In this document: in pieces, positions 16,526-25,288 of the stretch
Numbering within the stretch: the first letter of the stretch is position 1
Layout of the letters: every line of letters starts with the position of its first letter
Assembly (NCBI RefSeq): GCF_009733795.1
Contig: NZ_WNXX01000002.1
Span: forward strand, 62,001 to 126,000
Length of the DNA stretch: 64,000 bases
Direction: 5' to 3'
DNA from: Actinotalea caeni
GTDB lineage: Bacteria; Actinomycetota; Actinomycetes; Actinomycetales; Beutenbergiaceae
The notes under the pieces: generated by a model
What the model was told of the DNA's origin: nothing
The model's database searches: none
Seen by the model: only the letters and a program-made list of their open reading frames with translations
Translations under genes and position numbers: made by a program

Positions 16526-18982
16526 GTGACGATCAGCCCCGTCGCAGACACGGGCGCCGCATCTCACGAGCGGGCGCAGCGCAGCCGCACGCCCGTGGTC
16601 GTCCCCGAGCGGGTGCTGGACGCGCTGCGCGCGCGCCGCCCGTTGACCGTCCTGCGTGGCCCGCGAGGGTACGGCAAGACCTCCGCGATACGGCAGTGGC
16701 TCAGCGAGGAGCAGGTGCAGCCGCCGCCGATCTACCTCTCCCTCACCGAGACCAGCAACGAGCTGCCCGGGTTCTGGCAGGAGCTGCGCGAGGGCCTCGA
16801 GCAGCACGGCGTCGAGGTCGGCGACCGCGGCGACGACCGGTGGTCGGTCGTCAGCACCCTGGTCGAGCACCAGCGTCGGCTGCTCATCATCCTCGACGAC
16901 TTCCACGAGGCCGGCCTGGGCGACGGCGCCGCGAGCATCGACGACGACCTCGTCGACATCGTGCGCCAGAACGACCTCATCGACCTCGTCATCGGCACCC
17001 GGACCTACCGCACCCTGGAGACCACCGGGATGCTCTCGGTCGACGGCGTGGTGCTCGGCCCCGACGACCTGCGCCTCACCGGTCGCCTCGTGCACCGTCT
17101 CGCGACGACCCTCGGCGTCGAGATGACCCTCGACCAGGCCGAGGAGATCGCGGTCGACACCGGCGGCTGGCCGTCGGCGATCCGCGCCGGCCTCGTGCGC
17201 ACCGCCTCGGGCCAGGGCGTGTTCGACGCCTCGCTCGTGGACGACTACATGGTCAACCTGGTCTCCGACCTGCGGTTCCCCTCGGTGCGCGCGTTCGTGC
17301 TGCGCACCGCGATCCCCGAGCGCTTCACGCCGGACATGGCTCGCCTGATCGCGCCCTCGCAGGTCGACCCGCTGCGCATCCTCCGCAACCTGCGCTTCTC
17401 GGGCCTGCTCTCCGAGCACAACACGGTCGAGGGCAAGATGTACTCGTACGCGCCCACGATGCGCGCCGCGCTGCTGCGGCTGGGTGCGTCGATGGAGCCC
17501 GAGATGGTGCGCGAGGTCCACCGCACCCTCATGGAGCTCGCGGCCGCCGCACGCGACCCCGCCCGGGTGCTCATCCACGCCGTCGAGGCGCAGGAGTACG
17601 ACACCGCGCTGCAGGTCATCGAGCGCGAGTGGGCCACGCTGCTCGCCTCCTCGCCGCTCGTGCTGCTGCAGGTCGCGCGGCGGTTCCCGCCCGAGATCGT
17701 CGCCAAGGAGCCGCGCCTGCGGATCGCGCTGCACGACCTGGAGTCCGCGCCGACCGCCACCTCCTCGCCGTTCACGATCGACCCGGGCAGCTTCGCCGCC
17801 GAGCTCTCCGAGCACCTGAGCACCCCGGTGGGCGCCAACGCCGAGGAGTCGCTCGCGCTGCTGCACTGGGGCATCACCTGCCTGCTCGTCGGCAACCTCG
17901 ACGCCGCCAGCTACGCGTTCAACCGCGCCCGCACGCTGGGTCTCGTCGGCGGCGGCCCGGAGGAGACGGTCGAGCTCGCCGCGGTCGGGCTGGCGGTCAG
18001 CCACGCCTTGGAGGGCGAGCCCGACCTCACGATGCGCTGGCTGGAGGACCCGAGCGTGCGCAACCGGCTCACCGAGCTGCACGAGGTCGACGGTCGCGAC
18101 ATCGTCGTCGTCGGGGCACAGCTCGCACGAGCGATCGCGCTCACCGACGCCTGCGACCCGGCGGCGACCGACGCCGTGGACGCGATGGGGGAGCCCGGCC
18201 ACCGCGACGACCTGTGGGCCGCCACGGTGTTCGCCCGCGCGCACCACGCCGTCATCAGCGGCGACGCCGACCGCGTCACGCGCCTCTCGAACGAGGTGCG
18301 TGCCGCGATGCGGCACGTCGCGCGCGGCTCGCTCATCGAGGTGGTGCTCGGCAGCACGCTGGTCGAGCTGCTGATCGCCGACGACGCCGTCGACGTCGCG
18401 ACCCAGGTCGCCAACCGGTTCGCCGACTCCGCGATCTCCTGGGCCGCCGAGGCCAAGTGCGCGCTCGCGTCGCGCCGTTACGACGACGCGCTCGTCCTGG
18501 CGAACAAGGCGATCGGCGTCGCGCAGCGCTCGTGGCGCACCACGATCGAGTGCCAGGTGGTGCTCGCGAGCGCCTACCACGCGCTCGGTGACGACGCCGC
18601 CGCTCACGAGGCGTTCCGGCACGCGGCCCGGATGGCGCAGGGCACGGGCCAGCGCCGCCCGTTCATGCTCATGCCGCGGTTCCTCTTCGACAGCCTCGCC
18701 GCCGACGACCCGAAGGTGCAGGCGCTGTGGCCGCGCCCGGTCGCGGTCGCCCAGCCCGGCCGCTCGGTCGTCGGCGAGGAGGAGCTGCCCACGCTCACCG
18801 CGCGCGAGATCCAGATCCTGCGCGCGCTCGAGGTGCACCCCGGCCCGGTCGGCATCGGCAAGGCGCTCGGGCTCTCCGCCAACACCGTCAAGACACACCT
18901 GCGAGCGATCTACCGCAAGCTGGGCGTCAGCAACCGCGCCGACGCCCTCGCGGCGATGGGTGGCCTGCGGAGGGGTACGTGA
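16526..18982 (+). CDS. Large ATP-binding LuxR-family regulator (MalT/STAND-like), copy 1
   Basis: The 818-residue protein has a P-loop GPRGYGKT at residues 45-52 and Walker B RLLIILDDF at about 118-126. A long helical middle region follows, rich in Ala/Leu repeats of TPR character. The C-terminal LuxR/GerE helix-turn-helix spans about 755-815 (LTAREIQILRALE, then GLSANTVKTHLRAIYRKLGV). This is the layout of MalT-type signal-transduction ATPases, which bind a ligand, oligomerise with ATP and activate promoters. The ligand is unknown. It overlaps the next gene by GTGA at 18979-18982. Being next to the glycan locus, it may control it, but that is only proximity. Confidence 0.88.
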   Translation: MTISPVADTGAASHERAQRSRTPVVVPERVLDALRARRPLTVLRGPRGYGKTSAIRQWLSEEQVQPPPIYLSLTETSNELPGFWQELREGLEQHGVEVGDRGDDRWSVVSTLVEHQRRLLIILDDFHEAGLGDGAASIDDDLVDIVRQNDLIDLVIGTRTYRTLETTGMLSVDGVVLGPDDLRLTGRLVHRLATTLGVEMTLDQAEEIAVDTGGWPSAIRAGLVRTASGQGVFDASLVDDYMVNLVSDLRFPSVRAFVLRTAIPERFTPDMARLIAPSQVDPLRILRNLRFSGLLSEHNTVEGKMYSYAPTMRAALLRLGASMEPEMVREVHRTLMELAAAARDPARVLIHAVEAQEYDTALQVIEREWATLLASSPLVLLQVARRFPPEIVAKEPRLRIALHDLESAPTATSSPFTIDPGSFAAELSEHLSTPVGANAEESLALLHWGITCLLVGNLDAASYAFNRARTLGLVGGGPEETVELAAVGLAVSHALEGEPDLTMRWLEDPSVRNRLTELHEVDGRDIVVVGAQLARAIALTDACDPAATDAVDAMGEPGHRDDLWAATVFARAHHAVISGDADRVTRLSNEVRAAMRHVARGSLIEVVLGSTLVELLIADDAVDVATQVANRFADSAISWAAEAKCALASRRYDDALVLANKAIGVAQRSWRTTIECQVVLASAYHALGDDAAAHEAFRHAARMAQGTGQRRPFMLMPRFLFDSLAADDPKVQALWPRPVAVAQPGRSVVGEEELPTLTAREIQILRALEVHPGPVGIGKALGLSANTVKTHLRAIYRKLGVSNRADALAAMGGLRRGT

Positions 18983-21543
18983 GCCAGCCGCTGACCAGCA
19001 GCCGGCAGCCCGGCCGCGTCGTCCCCGTGACGGCCGACATGCGCCCCCGCCGCGGTCTCCCGCGACTGCCCGTCGGGTACGTGCCGCCGCGCGCCGTCGA
19101 GCGGCTGATCCGCGGCCCGCTCCCGGCGGTCGTCACGCTGCAGGCACCGCGTGCGTTCGGCAAGACGGCCGCGGTGTCGTGGCTGCTGCGCAACGACGAG
19201 GACCAGCGGCACGACCACGTCTGGGTGAGCGTCCCGCAGCGGGGTGTCGACGCCGAGGGGATGTGGGACACCCTCCAGCGGCGGCTGCGCGACATCGGGC
19301 TCGACGACCTCGACTGGCCCGCGCTCAACCGCTCCCTCGCGCGGCGGCGCCGCCGGCTCGTGCTCGTGGTCGACAACCTCGACCGCGCCGACATCGGCGT
19401 CGACGAGGACCTCGCGACCCTCGCGGGCGAGCACGAGCAGGTCGACGTCGTCGCCATGATGCGCCAGCCGCGGCCGATCCAGCTCTACGCGACGCAGCTC
19501 GATGGGGTGAACCTGCACTCGGACGACCTGCGGATCGGCCCGCTCGACACCCAGCGGATGGCGCGCCAGGTCGGGCAGCCGCTCGACGAGGCCGACGCCG
19601 CCGAGCTCAACCGGCAGCTGCGGGGCTGGCCGGCGCTCATGCGGATCGTGCTCGGTGAGCGGATCCTGCACGTCAACGGCGAGCTCGTCGTCGACCAGGG
19701 CCTCGTCGACCGATTCGTGCGGCTGATGATCAACGAGATCCCGCACCCCGGCACCCGCCGTGCGGTGCAGGTCCTCGCGGTCCCGGAGATCCTCCCGCAC
19801 GAGCTCGTCCTCGCGCTCGTGGGGCAGGAGAGCTGGGACCGCATGTCGGCGTTCCTCGCCGACCTCGGGCTCTCCCCCCACGAGGTGAGCGGGCGCTCGC
19901 CGGGCCCCGACCCGATCCGCGCCGCGGCCGCACGGATGCTGGCCGACGACGACATCGAGGCCTACCGGGACGTGAGCGGGCGCTCGGCGCGCTGGTTCCG
20001 CGCCCGCGGCGCGGTCGCGCCCGCGCTCCGGCACGCGCTCGCGGCCGCCGACTGGGAGCTGGTCGCGGCGATCCTGCGCGAGGAGTGGTCGATGCTGCTC
20101 GCCGACCACCCCGCGCTGGTGCGGCAGGCGGTCGACAACCTGCCGAAGGAGCTGGCCGACGCCGACGCCCGCCTGGTCGTCGCACGCGACTACATCCTCA
20201 ACATCGCCACCGACGACCGCGCACGCGAGGCGTTCGTGGCGCAGCTGCTGCTGCCCGACGCCTCCGCACGCTCCCGCAGCCGCCGCCGGCTGTCGTTGCG
20301 CCAGGTGCTGCGACTGAGCTCGACCGGTCTGTACGACGTCGCGCAGAACCTCGTCGAGAACCGCGACCTCTCCGCCGCGATCGCGGAGAGCGGCTGGAGC
20401 GACGAGGTCGTGCGCACGGTGCCGCGGCTGCTGCAGGAGTGGGCCGTCGCGAGCCTCGTCGACACCCCGGGTCTCACCTCGGTCTACGCCTTCTGCGAGG
20501 CCGCCGAGTGGGCCGAGCACCTCGGCGACCAGGCGGTGCTGCTGGACGCCGCGGCCGGGGCCGCGCTCGCGCACGTCGCGATCGGCAACCCGCGCGGGGG
20601 CCAGGCGTGGCTGGACAAGCTCGCGTCGCTGCCGGACCCGGAGCCGGGCACGTTCGCCGCGGTGACGGCGGGGCTGACCCGCGGGGTGATGGCGCGCCAG
20701 GTCAGCGCCGACGTCGTCGGTCTCGACGAGGACTACGACATCCCGGAGGAGCTCGGCGACCTCCAGGTGCTGCCGGTCGTGCTGCGCGCGGACCGGCTGC
20801 TGAAGGAGGACCGCGCGCGGGAGGGCATCCGGCTGCTGGAGACCTACCGCGTGCGACCGCTCGACACCACGGTGCCCAGCCTTGCCGAGCAGTTCCTCAT
20901 CAGCACCCTCACCGAGGCCTACCTGGCCACCAACCAGGTGGAGCGCGCCCGCAAGATGCTGCTCGAGGTCGACGCCAACGGCGTGCACCACCGCGCCTCG
21001 TGGGCGATGGTGTCGTTCCAGTCCGGCGAGTACGAGCAGGTGCTGGCCTCGGAGGTGAGCGACGACCTGGTGCCGCGGCAGACGCTCAAGATCGCGCTGC
21101 TGCGCGCGTGCGCGGCGCTGCGGCTGCAGCAGCGTGCCGCAGCCCTCGACGCGTTCCAGACCGCGGTCACGACGGCGGCGCAGACCGGCATGCTGCGCCC
21201 CTTCCTGCTGATCCCGCAGGCCGACCTGCGCGAGCTCGCGGGCGACGACGGCGAGGTCGCGGAGATGCTCGCGGGCTTCGACAACCACGGCGGGCTGCTG
21301 CCCGAGCCCCAGGACGGCAGCCGGCTCTCGCCGCGCGAGCTGCAGGTGCTCGACGTCGTCTCGACCGGTGCCTCGTTCGCCGCGGTCGCCAGCCGGCTCT
21401 ACGTCTCGCCCAACACCGTCAAGTCCCAGATGCGCGACATCTACCGCAAGCTCGGGGTGCGCGGCCGGGAGGCCGCCGTCGAGCGTGCCCGCGAGCTCGG
21501 CGTGCTGCGTCGTGTGCCGGACCTCAACGGCCCCGGGCGCTGA
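18979..21543 (+). CDS. Large ATP-binding LuxR-family regulator (MalT/STAND-like), copy 2
   Basis: The 854-residue paralogue starts at GTG 18979, overlapping the stop of copy 1. Its P-loop APRAFGKT (about residues 56-63) has Ala where copy 1 has the first Gly. Walker B is RLVLVVDNLD. The C-terminal LuxR domain (LSPRELQVLDVVSTG, then VSPNTVKSQMRDIYRKLGV) is intact. The helical middle region shares layout with copy 1 but little exact sequence, so the duplication is old. The overlap means both are made from one mRNA and might work as a heteromer. A weakened nucleotide site in this copy is possible. Confidence 0.88.
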   Translation: MSQPLTSSRQPGRVVPVTADMRPRRGLPRLPVGYVPPRAVERLIRGPLPAVVTLQAPRAFGKTAAVSWLLRNDEDQRHDHVWVSVPQRGVDAEGMWDTLQRRLRDIGLDDLDWPALNRSLARRRRRLVLVVDNLDRADIGVDEDLATLAGEHEQVDVVAMMRQPRPIQLYATQLDGVNLHSDDLRIGPLDTQRMARQVGQPLDEADAAELNRQLRGWPALMRIVLGERILHVNGELVVDQGLVDRFVRLMINEIPHPGTRRAVQVLAVPEILPHELVLALVGQESWDRMSAFLADLGLSPHEVSGRSPGPDPIRAAAARMLADDDIEAYRDVSGRSARWFRARGAVAPALRHALAAADWELVAAILREEWSMLLADHPALVRQAVDNLPKELADADARLVVARDYILNIATDDRAREAFVAQLLLPDASARSRSRRRLSLRQVLRLSSTGLYDVAQNLVENRDLSAAIAESGWSDEVVRTVPRLLQEWAVASLVDTPGLTSVYAFCEAAEWAEHLGDQAVLLDAAAGAALAHVAIGNPRGGQAWLDKLASLPDPEPGTFAAVTAGLTRGVMARQVSADVVGLDEDYDIPEELGDLQVLPVVLRADRLLKEDRAREGIRLLETYRVRPLDTTVPSLAEQFLISTLTEAYLATNQVERARKMLLEVDANGVHHRASWAMVSFQSGEYEQVLASEVSDDLVPRQTLKIALLRACAALRLQQRAAALDAFQTAVTTAAQTGMLRPFLLIPQADLRELAGDDGEVAEMLAGFDNHGGLLPEPQDGSRLSPRELQVLDVVSTGASFAAVASRLYVSPNTVKSQMRDIYRKLGVRGREAAVERARELGVLRRVPDLNGPGR

Positions 21544-21852
21544 CGGGAGGCACGCGGCGCCGACCTCCCACGGGTGCGCGGGCGAGCAGCGGGAGTAGCC
21601 TGGGTCACCGCGGCTGGAAGCAGCCCTGGTGATGCCGTATGATTGCCCGTTGGGTGTGGGCCGGTCTGCACACGCAGACGTCTCGCGTTGCTCGCCCTGC
21701 AGATCCTGGCACGTCCACGACGGGCCCGGGAAGCAGGTGGCGGCGCGAGCCCGTCCGGATCGTCGAGGTGGCGACCGCTCGTCATGAGCGGGCTGAGGCA
21801 CGTCGTCGGCCGGGTGGTCCGCCGCCGCAATCTACTCAGGACAAGCGAGGAC
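21544..21852 (+). promoter_or_regulatory. infA promoter and long leader
   Basis: This 309-bp stretch has no convincing gene. A consensus TATGAT -10 is at 21638-21643, with a poor -35 (CTGGAA) 18 nt upstream. It would give a leader of about 200 nt before infA. The leader could hold autoregulatory structure, but no known ribosomal-leader motif was recognised. A frame opening at 21643 runs in phase into infA, but its first 70 residues look random, so it is not counted as coding. Confidence 0.55.
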
Positions 21853-22074
21853 ATGGCCAAGAAGGACGGCGTCATCGAGATCGAGGGCAGCGTTGTCGAA
21901 GCGCTGCCCAACGCGATGTTCCGAGTGGAGCTGAGCAACGGGCACAAGGTGCTGGCGCACATCTCCGGAAAGATGCGCCAGAACTACATCCGGATCCTCC
22001 CCGAGGACCGGGTCGTGGTGGAGCTGAGCCCGTACGACCTCACGCGCGGCCGCATCGTCTACCGCTACAAGTAG
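21853..22074 (+). CDS. infA: Translation initiation factor IF-1
   Basis: The 73-residue protein [20 protein letters not shown] is full length and matches the S1-like OB fold of IF-1, ending [10 protein letters not shown]-1 binds the A site of the 30S subunit and helps IF-2 and IF-3 choose the initiator tRNA. It opens the infA-rpmJ-rpsM-rpsK-rpoA-rplQ run and has its own promoter upstream. The in-frame region before this ATG does not resemble IF-1. Confidence 0.98.
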   Translation: MAKKDGVIEIEGSVVEALPNAMFRVELSNGHKVLAHISGKMRQNYIRILPEDRVVVELSPYDLTRGRIVYRYK

Positions 22075-22158
22075 CACCCCGGGGCCACGGCCCCGGACCC
22101 GAACCAGCACATGTAGGCCCCTAGCCGGGGCTCGCCCCCGGACAACGAGGACAGCGTC

Positions 22159-22272
22159 ATGAAGGTCAAGCCCAGCGTCAAGAAGATCTGCGACAAGTGC
22201 AAGGTGATCCGTCGCAACGGCAGCGTCCGTGTGATCTGCGACAACCCGCGCCACAAGCAGCGTCAGGGCTGA
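22159..22272 (+). CDS. rpmJ: 50S ribosomal protein L36
   Basis: This 37-residue protein ([20 protein letters not shown]..) is a complete bL36 of the zinc-binding form. C11, C14, C27 and H32 make the zinc ribbon. It is short and frequently missed. It lies 84 bp after infA and before rpsM, its usual place. Zinc-responsive actinobacteria often keep a second, cysteine-free L36 elsewhere, which this window cannot show. Confidence 0.97.
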   Translation: MKVKPSVKKICDKCKVIRRNGSVRVICDNPRHKQRQG

Positions 22273-22477
22273 GCGAGCTCACCCCCGACGGGTCGGCACC
22301 GCCGCGGCGCGCGGCACCGACCGGCAGCACCCCCAGCGCCGTGCAGCACCACAACATCGTTCCGTCAGCGTCACCCGCACCCCGTGCGCGGAGGCGCCAC
22401 CCCCGGTCGGAGGCCGGGGCCCGGTCAACGGACCGGGGCGGCGGAGCGGAGGACCTCCGAACTCACCAGGAGTGAAG
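22273..22477 (+). other. rpmJ-rpsM intergenic leader with two GC-rich hairpins
   Basis: The 205-bp spacer carries two adjacent inverted repeats: CCCCGG (22401-22406) with CCGGGG (22414-22419), and CCCGGT (22420-22425) with ACCGGG (22432-22437). They precede the AGGAG ribosome site of rpsM and could form alternative stems. This may be an attenuation or autoregulation element, or simple GC-rich structure. No terminator T-run is present. Confidence 0.4.
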
Positions 22478-22852
22478 TTGGCACGACTCGTCGGCGTCGA
22501 CCTCCCCCGCGAGAAGCGGCTCGAGGTTGCGCTCACCTACATCTACGGCGTCGGGCGCACACGCGCCAAGGAGACGCTCGCCGCGACCGGCATCTCCGGG
22601 GACGTCCGCGTGAAGGACCTCGGTGACAACGAGGTCGTCGCGCTCCGTGACTACCTCGAGGCGAACTACAAGCTCGAGGGCGACCTGCGGCGCGAGGTCG
22701 CCGCGGACATCCGTCGCAAGGTCGAGATCGGCTGCTACCAGGGCCTGCGCCACCGTCGTGGCCTCCCGGTCCGCGGTCAGCGCACCAAGACGAACGCGCG
22801 TACGCGCAAGGGCCCGAAGCGCACCGTGGCCGGCAAGAAGAAGGCCCGCTGA
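22478..22852 (+). CDS. rpsM: 30S ribosomal protein S13 (TTG start)
   Basis: This 124-residue uS13 has the helix-two-turn-helix core ([19 protein letters not shown]) and the basic C-terminal tail [17 protein letters not shown] that contacts the P-site tRNA and S19. The start is TTG at 22478, because AGGAG at 22468-22472 lies 5 nt before it and family members begin M-A-R-L. An upstream in-frame GTG at 22472 overlaps the ribosome site and would add two residues not seen in the family. It is followed 35 bp later by rpsK. Confidence 0.96.
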   Translation: MARLVGVDLPREKRLEVALTYIYGVGRTRAKETLAATGISGDVRVKDLGDNEVVALRDYLEANYKLEGDLRREVAADIRRKVEIGCYQGLRHRRGLPVRGQRTKTNARTRKGPKRTVAGKKKAR

Positions 22853-22887
22853 GCGGCGCCCCCGACGGAGAAAGACAGAGCTGACAC

Positions 22888-23295
22888 ATGCCTCCCAAGA
22901 CTCGCCAGGCCGCGGGCGCTCGCAAGCCCCGCCGCAAGGAGAAGAAGAACGTCGTCCAGGGCAACGCCTACATCAAGTCGACGTTCAACAACACCATCGT
23001 CTCGATCACGGACCCGTCCGGCGCCGTCATCTCGTGGGCGTCCTCGGGCCAGGTCGGCTTCAAGGGCTCGCGCAAGTCGACGCCGTTCGCCGCCCAGCTC
23101 GCCGCCGAGGCTGCTGCCCGCAAGGCGCAGGAGCACGGCATGAAGAAGGTCGACGTGTTCGTCAAGGGCCCGGGCTCGGGCCGCGAGACCGCGATCCGCT
23201 CGCTCACGGCCGCCGGCCTCGAGGTCGGCTCGATCTCCGACGTGACGCCGCAGGCGCACAACGGGTGCCGGCCGCCGAAGCGTCGCCGCGTCTGA
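22888..23295 (+). CDS. rpsK: 30S ribosomal protein S11
   Basis: This 135-residue uS11 includes [20 protein letters not shown] and the conserved C-terminus [20 protein letters not shown]11 forms the platform of the 30S subunit next to the anticodon arm of the E/P-site tRNA. The N-terminal basic segment ([11 protein letters not shown]) is normal for actinobacteria. Unlike in many bacteria, rpsD does not follow: rpoA begins 104 bp downstream. Confidence 0.98.
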   Translation: MPPKTRQAAGARKPRRKEKKNVVQGNAYIKSTFNNTIVSITDPSGAVISWASSGQVGFKGSRKSTPFAAQLAAEAAARKAQEHGMKKVDVFVKGPGSGRETAIRSLTAAGLEVGSISDVTPQAHNGCRPPKRRRV

Positions 23296-23301
23296 TCGTC
23301 C

Positions 23302-23315
23302 GGGTCCACGGACCC
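23302..23315 (+). other. Small hairpin in the rpsK-rpoA spacer
   Basis: GGGTCC and GGACCC flank two bases to form a short perfect stem in the spacer where rpsD is found in other bacteria. It may mark RNA processing or partial termination between rpsK and rpoA. There is no T-run. The rpoA ribosome site AAAGGA is further on, at 23387-23392. Confidence 0.35.
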
Positions 23316-23399
23316 ATCCCTGAGGTACCCCTCGTCCGGACCGATGGGCGAGGGCGTGCAGGCGTCATATAGCGGATGCCCTGCTGAAAGGAAATCACC

Positions 23400-24404
23400 G
23401 TGCTCATCGCACAGCGCCCCACTCTGACCGAGGAGTCGGTCGACGAGTTCCGTTCCCGTTTCGTCATCGAGCCGCTCGAGCCGGGCTTCGGCTACACGCT
23501 CGGCAACTCGCTGCGCCGGACCCTGCTGTCCTCGATCCCGGGTGCCGCCGTCACCTCGATCCGGATCGACGGCGTCCTGCACGAGTTCTCGACGATCGCC
23601 GGTGTGAAGGAAGACGTCACCGAGATCATCCTCAACATCAAGAACATCGTCGTCTCCTCGGAGAACGACGAGCCGGTCGTGATGTACCTGCGCAAGGCCG
23701 GCCCCGGCACCGTGACCGCGGGTGACATCACCCCGCCGGCCGGCGTCGAGATCCACAACCCGGACCTGCACATCGCCACGATCAACGCCAAGGGCAAGCT
23801 CGAGATCGAGCTGACCGTCGAGCGTGGCCGCGGCTATGTCTCCGCGACGCAGAACAAGAGCTCGGACGCCGAGATCGGGCGCATCCCGGTCGACTCGATC
23901 TACTCGCCGGTGCTCAAGGTCACCTACAAGGTCGAGGCCACCCGTGTCGAGCAGCGCACCGACTTCGACAAGCTGATCGTCGACGTCGAGACCAAGCGCT
24001 CGATGACCCCGCGCGACGCGCTCGCCTCCGCGGGCAAGACGCTGGTGGAGCTGTTCGGTCTCGCGCGCGAGCTGAACACCGAGGCCGAGGGCATCGAGAT
24101 CGGCCCGTCGCCGACCGACGCCGCGCTGGCCGAGGACCTGGCGATGCCGATCGAGCAGCTCGACCTCACGATCCGCTCCTACAACTGCCTCAAGCGCGAG
24201 GGCATCCACACCGTGGGCGAGCTCGTCGCACGCAGCGAGGCCGACCTCCTCGACATCCGCAACTTCGGTGCGAAGTCGATCACCGAGGTCAAGGAGAAGC
24301 TGGTCGGCCTCGGCCTGTCGCTCAAGGACAGCCCGGCTGACTTCGACCCCGCGCTGGTCGTCGGTGCCTACGACGACGGCGACGACTACGACGACTACAA
24401 CTGA
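23400..24404 (+). CDS. rpoA: DNA-directed RNA polymerase alpha subunit
   Basis: This 334-residue alpha subunit starts at GTG 23400 with AAAGGA 7 nt upstream. The N-terminal dimerisation domain has [20 protein letters not shown], and the C-terminal domain (about 245-310) has [24 protein letters not shown], which binds UP elements and activators. The protein ends in an acidic Asp/Tyr-rich tail. rplQ follows 30 bp later in the same transcript. Confidence 0.98.
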   Translation: MLIAQRPTLTEESVDEFRSRFVIEPLEPGFGYTLGNSLRRTLLSSIPGAAVTSIRIDGVLHEFSTIAGVKEDVTEIILNIKNIVVSSENDEPVVMYLRKAGPGTVTAGDITPPAGVEIHNPDLHIATINAKGKLEIELTVERGRGYVSATQNKSSDAEIGRIPVDSIYSPVLKVTYKVEATRVEQRTDFDKLIVDVETKRSMTPRDALASAGKTLVELFGLARELNTEAEGIEIGPSPTDAALAEDLAMPIEQLDLTIRSYNCLKREGIHTVGELVARSEADLLDIRNFGAKSITEVKEKLVGLGLSLKDSPADFDPALVVGAYDDGDDYDDYN

Positions 24405-24434
24405 GCTCAGCCGAGCTGACGAACTGGAGCAAGC

Positions 24435-25166
24435 ATGCCTACCCCCACCAAGGGTCCCCGTCTCGGCGGTGGCCCGGCTCACGAGCGGCTGATCCTCGGG
24501 AACCTCGCGCAGTCGCTGTTCGAGCACGGCAGCATCCGCACCACGGAGGCCAAGGCCAAGCGCCTGCGCCCCCTCGCGGAGCGCCTGATCACCAAGGCCA
24601 AGCGCGGTGACCTGTCGGCCCGCCGGCAGGTGCTCTCGGTGATCTCGCGCAAGGACGTCGTCCACACGCTGTTCGCCGAGATCGCCCCCGCGATGGCCGA
24701 GCGCCCGGGTGGCTACACCCGCATCACCAAGGTCGGTCCCCGCAAGGGCGACAACGCCCCCATGGCCGTCATCGAGCTGGTGCTGGAGAGCTACAGCCCG
24801 AAGCAGGCCACGGTGAAGGAGGCGGAGGCCGCCACCAAGCGGGCCGCCAAGGACGACGCCGCGAAGGACGAGGCCGTCGCCGAGGAGTCGACCACCGAGG
24901 AGGCCACCGCGGCCGACGACGCCACCGAGGAGGCCCCGGCCTCCTACGAGGGCGCGGTGCGCACCGACGAGGCGTCGACCGACGCCCCGGACGACGAGCA
25001 CCAGATCAAGGGCAACGAGGACTCGATGAAGTACCACGTGCCCGGCTCGCAGTGGTACGACGCGACGCAGGCCGAGGTCTGGTTCGCGACCGCCGAGGAC
25101 GCCGAGGCGGCGGGCTTCGAGCCCGCCGGCGGCGCCGACGCGCAGCAGGTCTCCGAGGAGGACTAG
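24435..25166 (+). CDS. rplQ: 50S ribosomal protein L17 with C-terminal sunset-type extension
   Basis: Residues 1 to about 120 are a normal bL17 ([20 protein letters not shown], then GRKD-type core and [10 protein letters not shown]). The protein is 243 residues, roughly twice the usual length. After an acidic Ala/Glu linker (about 120-190) comes a small module: [19 protein letters not shown], then [15 protein letters not shown]. As I recall it, this module is attached to several actinobacterial proteins and called the sunset domain; its function is unknown. It ends the rpoA transcript and is followed by a strong hairpin. Confidence 0.96.
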   Translation: MPTPTKGPRLGGGPAHERLILGNLAQSLFEHGSIRTTEAKAKRLRPLAERLITKAKRGDLSARRQVLSVISRKDVVHTLFAEIAPAMAERPGGYTRITKVGPRKGDNAPMAVIELVLESYSPKQATVKEAEAATKRAAKDDAAKDEAVAEESTTEEATAADDATEEAPASYEGAVRTDEASTDAPDDEHQIKGNEDSMKYHVPGSQWYDATQAEVWFATAEDAEAAGFEPAGGADAQQVSEED

Positions 25167-25211
25167 TCCTCCCCGGTACGAGGCGCTGACTCACCGACGT
25201 CACGACCTCAG

Positions 25212-25255
25212 CGACGGGCCCGCCCCGGGACGACCTCCCGGTGGCGGGCCCGTCG
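25212..25255 (+). terminator. Terminator-like hairpin after rplQ
   Basis: A perfect 13-bp stem (CGACGGGCCCGCC at 25212-25224 with its complement at 25243-25255) and 18-nt loop lies 45 bp after rplQ. It has no T-run, as is usual for GC-rich actinobacteria. It probably ends the ribosomal-protein transcript. Confidence 0.7.
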
Positions 25256-25276
25256 GCGTCCCGGCCCAGGTTCTCC

Positions 25277-25288
25277 TAGAGTGCCGAC
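25277..25288 (+). promoter_or_regulatory. Leaderless promoter of the alpha/beta hydrolase gene
   Basis: TAGAGT at 25277-25282 is followed by 6 nt and then GTG 25289. No ribosome site is present, which fits a leaderless mRNA and fixes the start codon. Confidence 0.6.

Noticed and set aside
16490-21801. Two very long open frames (802 and 963 codons) on the minus strand
   Set aside because: They are antisense to the two giant LuxR genes. Composition is dominated by Arg, Gly, Asp and His with no domain motif, a typical shadow of GC-rich coding DNA.
21643-21852. N-terminal extension of IF-1
   Set aside because: The in-frame 70 codons are open but unrelated to IF-1, which is complete at 73 residues from 21853.
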